A DNA stretch of 9,294 nt from Erysipelothrix sp. UBA3383 (GTDB taxonomy: Bacteria; Bacillota_I; Bacilli_A; Erysipelotrichales; Erysipelotrichaceae), in contig DEPV01000100.1 of the NCBI GenBank assembly GCA_002358955.1, forward strand, positions 1-9,294, read 5' to 3'. Below the pieces are notes generated by a model. It did no database searches and was not told the DNA's origin. It saw only the letters and a program-made list of their open reading frames with translations. A program made the position numbers and the translations under genes. Positions 6,936-9,294 of this stretch are shown here, in pieces (position 1 is the stretch's first letter; every line of letters starts with the position of its first letter).

Positions 6936-7556
6936 CTATTTTAGGATGTCTAATAGATCATAAGGTGTTTCTAAAACAAAGTCGATTTCATCCATTCCTT
7001 CTCTGGATACATTACCCCAAGATGCAAGGGCAAAGTAAGCACCTGCTGATTTTGCACATTGATAATCATAGAAGGAATCACCAACATACAAGCAGGTTTT
7101 AGGATCCTCTTTCATTAAGTCTAGGCACTTTAATAATGGATCAGGATGGGGTTTGTGAAGTTCTGTATCATCAGCTAATACAGCATGTTCAAAATATTGA
7201 ATTAAACCATTGTCCGTAAAGTCGATTAAATATTGTTTTCTCATCTTCGAAGATACGATTCCAATTGGGAAGTTTTTATCATGCAACTGATGAATGACTT
7301 CACCAAAACCTTCAAAGATACCCGGTTTATGGGGATATTCGTTAACATATTGAACCCAACGTGGGTAATGTTCTAGATCAATTTCTAATTTACGTAAAAC
7401 ATTATGTCCGGTATAAGCTGTTAAATGAACTAAGTCATCATAGGTCATATCAACACCTTTAACTTCTTTAACGATTTCTATTAAGGGATAGACATTCTGA
7501 GCAAATGTATCCAAAATCGTACCATCAATATCAAATACTACAGATTTTATTTTCAT
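6936..7556 (-). CDS. HAD-superfamily phosphatase (phosphoglycolate phosphatase-like)
   Basis: This is a 206-residue haloacid-dehalogenase-fold hydrolase, probably a cytosolic small-molecule phosphatase. All four HAD motifs are present: motif I DIDGTILDT with nucleophile D9 and acid/base D11; motif II S102 in IVSSK; motif III K135 in HKPHPDP; motif IV GDSFYD with Mg2+ ligands D160 and D164. The insert between motifs I and II (about residues 17-90) is an alpha-helical C1 cap, as in the Gph/PpaX/beta-phosphoglucomutase group. The motif III lysine and HPDP are typical of phosphoglycolate or pyrophosphate phosphatases, but sequence alone does not give the substrate. The ribosome binding site GAGGA (plus-strand 7563-7567) is six bases from ATG. 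The gene is divergent from copZ and convergent with deoD. A cop box lies just upstream of its promoter, so a copper effect on its expression is possible but unproven. Confidence 0.9.
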   Translation of the reverse strand: MKIKSVVFDIDGTILDTFAQNVYPLIEIVKEVKGVDMTYDDLVHLTAYTGHNVLRKLEIDLEHYPRWVQYVNEYPHKPGIFEGFGEVIHQLHDKNFPIGIVSSKMRKQYLIDFTDNGLIQYFEHAVLADDTELHKPHPDPLLKCLDLMKEDPKTCLYVGDSFYDYQCAKSAGAYFALASWGNVSREGMDEIDFVLETPYDLLDILK

Positions 7557-7578
7557 AATGAATCCTCGCTTTTAAGAT

Positions 7579-7587
7579 ATTATATCA
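7579..7587 (-). promoter_or_regulatory. Extended -10 promoter of the HAD gene
   Basis: Read on the minus strand, the sequence is TGATATAAT: a perfect TATAAT (plus 7579-7584) with a TGn extension. No good -35 lies 17 bp upstream. The start codon is 22 bases downstream. Confidence 0.68.
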
Positions 7588-7608
7588 TGCTTGGTCAATT
7601 ATTTCGTT

Positions 7609-7618
7609 TACATTTGTG
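7609..7618 (+). promoter_or_regulatory. Cop box 1 (CopY-type operator), one mismatch
   Basis: TACATTTGTG matches TACANNTGTA except at the last base. It lies inside the left arm of a 13-bp perfect inverted repeat (7605-7617 with 7656-7668). It sits upstream of the copZ -35 and near the -35 region of the divergent HAD promoter. Confidence 0.62.
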
Positions 7619-7626
7619 CATGAGTC

Positions 7627-7655
7627 TTGTCAAGAGTTAAGAACTGTGATAAACT
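7627..7655 (+). promoter_or_regulatory. copZ-copA promoter
   Basis: TTGTCA (-35, 7627-7632) is exactly 17 bp from TAAACT (-10, 7650-7655). The -10 carries a TGn extension (7647-7649). Its last base is the first base of cop box 2, so a repressor on that box would block polymerase. The start codon is 34 bases downstream of the -10. Confidence 0.72.
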
Positions 7656-7664
7656 ACAAATGTA
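7655..7664 (+). promoter_or_regulatory. Cop box 2 (CopY-type operator), perfect match
   Basis: TACAAATGTA fits the cop box TACANNTGTA at every specified position. CopY-type repressors bind such boxes and release when Cu(I) displaces Zn(II). The box overlaps the -10 by one base and would cover the transcription start. No copY gene is in the window. Confidence 0.8.
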
Positions 7665-7688
7665 AACGTTAGAAAAGAGGACATACCG

Positions 7689-7898
7689 ATGAGCACTAAA
7701 ACAAAGACATACTCAATTGAAGGAATGACTTGTTCACACTGTGAAGCAAGAGTTCTGAATGCTTTAAATCAAGTGGAAGCACTTGAGGATGTAAAGATTA
7801 ACCTTGCAAGTAAAGGGGCTACAGTTAAATTCAAAGAAGCAATTGATGATGGACTCAATAAAGATGCTGTGCAAGCAGTGGGGTATGAAGTTCAATAA
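7689..7898 (+). CDS. copZ: Copper chaperone CopZ (single HMA domain)
   Basis: This 69-residue protein is a single heavy-metal-associated (ferredoxin-like) domain. GMTCSHC places the Cu(I)-binding pair at C15 and C18, and the C-terminal AVGYEV is the usual end of the fold, with the conserved Y in loop 5. Such chaperones carry Cu(I) in the cytosol to the CopA exporter and, in CopY systems, can donate copper to the repressor. The ribosome binding site AGAGG (7676-7680) is eight bases from ATG. It is followed by copA after 40 bases with no terminator. It aligns without gaps to the first metal-binding domain of CopA (28 identical of 63 residues by my count), which suggests a shared origin by duplication. 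Confidence 0.94.
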   Translation: MSTKTKTYSIEGMTCSHCEARVLNALNQVEALEDVKINLASKGATVKFKEAIDDGLNKDAVQAVGYEVQ

Positions 7899-7938
7899 CG
7901 ATTAGTATTAATAATAAATTATGATGGAGGAATCGAAG

Positions 7939-9294
7939 ATGGAAAACTTAGTAAAAACATATGAAATTAAAGGCATGACATGTTCGTCATGTCAATCACA
8001 CATTCAAAGTGCTTTATCAAAGTTGGATGAAGTAGAAAGTGCTGATGTTAACTTGATGACCAATCAAGCACGAGTGCAATTTAAAAATGAAATTAATGAT
8101 GATTTGGTTGTTAAAAGTGTAGAGGCGGTTGGGTATGAAGTTGATCTCAGTGCTGCTGAGACTTTAAAGACAATTGATTTAAAGATTGTGGATATGACAT
8201 GTTCTTCATGTGTTGCAAACATTGAAGGTGCACTGAATCATACTGAAGGAATTGATCATGCGGTTGTTAACTTGATGGCAGAAAAAGCACAAGTGACATA
8301 TGATCCTTCAATGATTAAATTAGTGGATATCATTGCTGTTATTGAAGGGCAAGGATATGGTGCGATGCGTCTGGAAGATGTGGTTGAACTGGATGAAGAT
8401 GAAGTTCTATTGCTTCAAAAAGAAGAGAAGCGAAGCCTGATTATCAGTTTGGTATTAGGGGTACTCATTCTTTATATTACAATGGGGCAAATGTTACCTG
8501 TGAAATTATGGGTTCCAGGATTTATTAATCCAGATACTGCATCAATGAACTATGCGATTGTACAGTTATTAATTACAATTCCTGTTATTTACCTCAGTCG
8601 TAAGATCTTTACACGAGGGTTTAAGACATTATGGAAACGCAATCCTAATATGGATTCCTTAGTTGCATTAGGTACAGGGGCTGCAATTGTTTATTCATTC
8701 TTTGGAATGTGGAAGATTGCTCAAGGTGATATTGGTTATGCTCATCACTTATACTTTGAATCTGCAGTTGTTATTTTAGCGCTGATCAGTCTTGGTAAGT
8801 ATATGGAGAATATCTCCAAGGCGAAAACAAGCAGTGCGATTAAAGCCTTATTAAACTTAAAACCTGAAACAACCATTCTTTTAAGAGATGGTGTTGAAGT
8901 TGAGATTGATGCCGATGAGATTGCACTGGGAGATCACTTAGTGGTTAAACCAGGGACTGCTATTCCAATGGATGCGAAAATTATCTCAGGACATAGTTCT
9001 GTGGATGAATCGATGTTAACGGGGGAAAGTTTACCGATTGATAAAGTTGTTGGCGATGAAGTTATTATGGGTACCATGAACATCAATGGACGTTTAGTCA
9101 TTGAAGTTACGGTTGAAGCACATGATACAAAACTGGCAAATATTATTAGTCTTGTAGAAAATGCTCAAAATGAAAAAGCACCAATTTCTAAAATGGTAGA
9201 TAAGGTTGCTGGAGTGTTTGTACCGGTAGTTATTGTAATTGCAATTGTTGCAGGGTTGTTCTGGTATTTCTATACAGGTGATATTGAATTAGCA
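7939..9294 (+). CDS. copA: Cu(I)-exporting P1B-type ATPase CopA, 5' part; 3' end lies outside the window
   Basis: The frame runs open from ATG 7939 to the window edge (452 codons). CopA pumps Cu(I) out of the cytosol using ATP. Two N-terminal HMA domains each carry MTCSSC (C15/C18 and C88/C91). Hydrophobic segments follow at about 165-185, 206-226, 240-257 and 270-290, of which the first four membrane helices of a P1B pump are expected here. The actuator domain (about 310-420) contains the dephosphorylation motif TGES at residues 361-364. A further hydrophobic segment starts near residue 430 (VFVPVVIVIAIVAGLFWYF). The CPC transport site, the DKTGT phosphorylation site and the ATP-binding domain should lie beyond the right edge, so copper specificity rests on the HMA pairs, copZ and the cop boxes. 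The ribosome binding site GGAGG (7926-7930) is eight bases from ATG. Confidence 0.95.
   Translation, partial: MENLVKTYEIKGMTCSSCQSHIQSALSKLDEVESADVNLMTNQARVQFKNEINDDLVVKSVEAVGYEVDLSAAETLKTIDLKIVDMTCSSCVANIEGALNHTEGIDHAVVNLMAEKAQVTYDPSMIKLVDIIAVIEGQGYGAMRLEDVVELDEDEVLLLQKEEKRSLIISLVLGVLILYITMGQMLPVKLWVPGFINPDTASMNYAIVQLLITIPVIYLSRKIFTRGFKTLWKRNPNMDSLVALGTGAAIVYSFFGMWKIAQGDIGYAHHLYFESAVVILALISLGKYMENISKAKTSSAIKALLNLKPETTILLRDGVEVEIDADEIALGDHLVVKPGTAIPMDAKIISGHSSVDESMLTGESLPIDKVVGDEVIMGTMNINGRLVIEVTVEAHDTKLANIISLVENAQNEKAPISKMVDKVAGVFVPVVIVIAIVAGLFWYFYTGDIELA

Noticed and set aside
1..9294. A CRISPR array, insertion sequence, prophage or defence island
   Set aside because: There are no spaced direct repeats, transposase or integrase genes or tRNA attachment sites. 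The lone HNH gene has no defence partners in view.

Overview
The window looks like ordinary chromosome from a low-GC Gram-positive bacterium (Firmicutes). An Erysipelotrichia/Erysipelothrix-like host is my best guess. The reasons are A/T-rich intergenic DNA, strong AGGAGG-type ribosome binding sites, short hairpin-plus-T terminators, an AsnA-type asparagine synthetase, a fused AdhE, a Rex-type operator and a CopY-type cop box. The genus is inference only. I saw no tRNA, rRNA, insertion sequence, CRISPR array or prophage gene.

Layout. (1) Positions 1-1213: the 3' part of asnA (aspartate-ammonia ligase), overlapped by one base by a small HNH-nuclease-like gene, then a terminator. (2) Positions 1240-2520: an extended -10 promoter, a LacX/GalM-like aldose 1-epimerase, and a membrane-anchored zinc-ribbon protein, again overlapping by one base. 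(3) Positions 2521-5329: a regulatory region with two Rex-like boxes in mirror orientation, 63 bp centre to centre, then the bifunctional aldehyde-alcohol dehydrogenase adhE and its terminator. (4) Positions 5343-6058: an XRE-type regulator with three predicted membrane segments, with an inverted repeat centred on its putative -10 box, and a terminator. (5) Positions 6149-6934: deoD (purine nucleoside phosphorylase) and a terminator that it appears to share with the convergent next gene. (6) Positions 6936-7556, minus strand: a HAD-superfamily phosphatase. (7) Positions 7557-9294: a divergent control region with two cop boxes, then the copper operon copZ-copA. copA runs off the right edge.

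The genes form short independent units, not one pathway. The clearest regulatory logic is redox control of fermentation (Rex on adhE) and copper-induced efflux (CopY-type repressor on copZ-copA). Neither rex nor copY is in the window, so both regulators must be encoded elsewhere if these sites work as proposed. The least explained items are the HNH gene coupled to asnA, the zinc-ribbon protein coupled to the epimerase, and the membrane-bound XRE regulator. All stretches between genes are shorter than 200 bases and are accounted for below.
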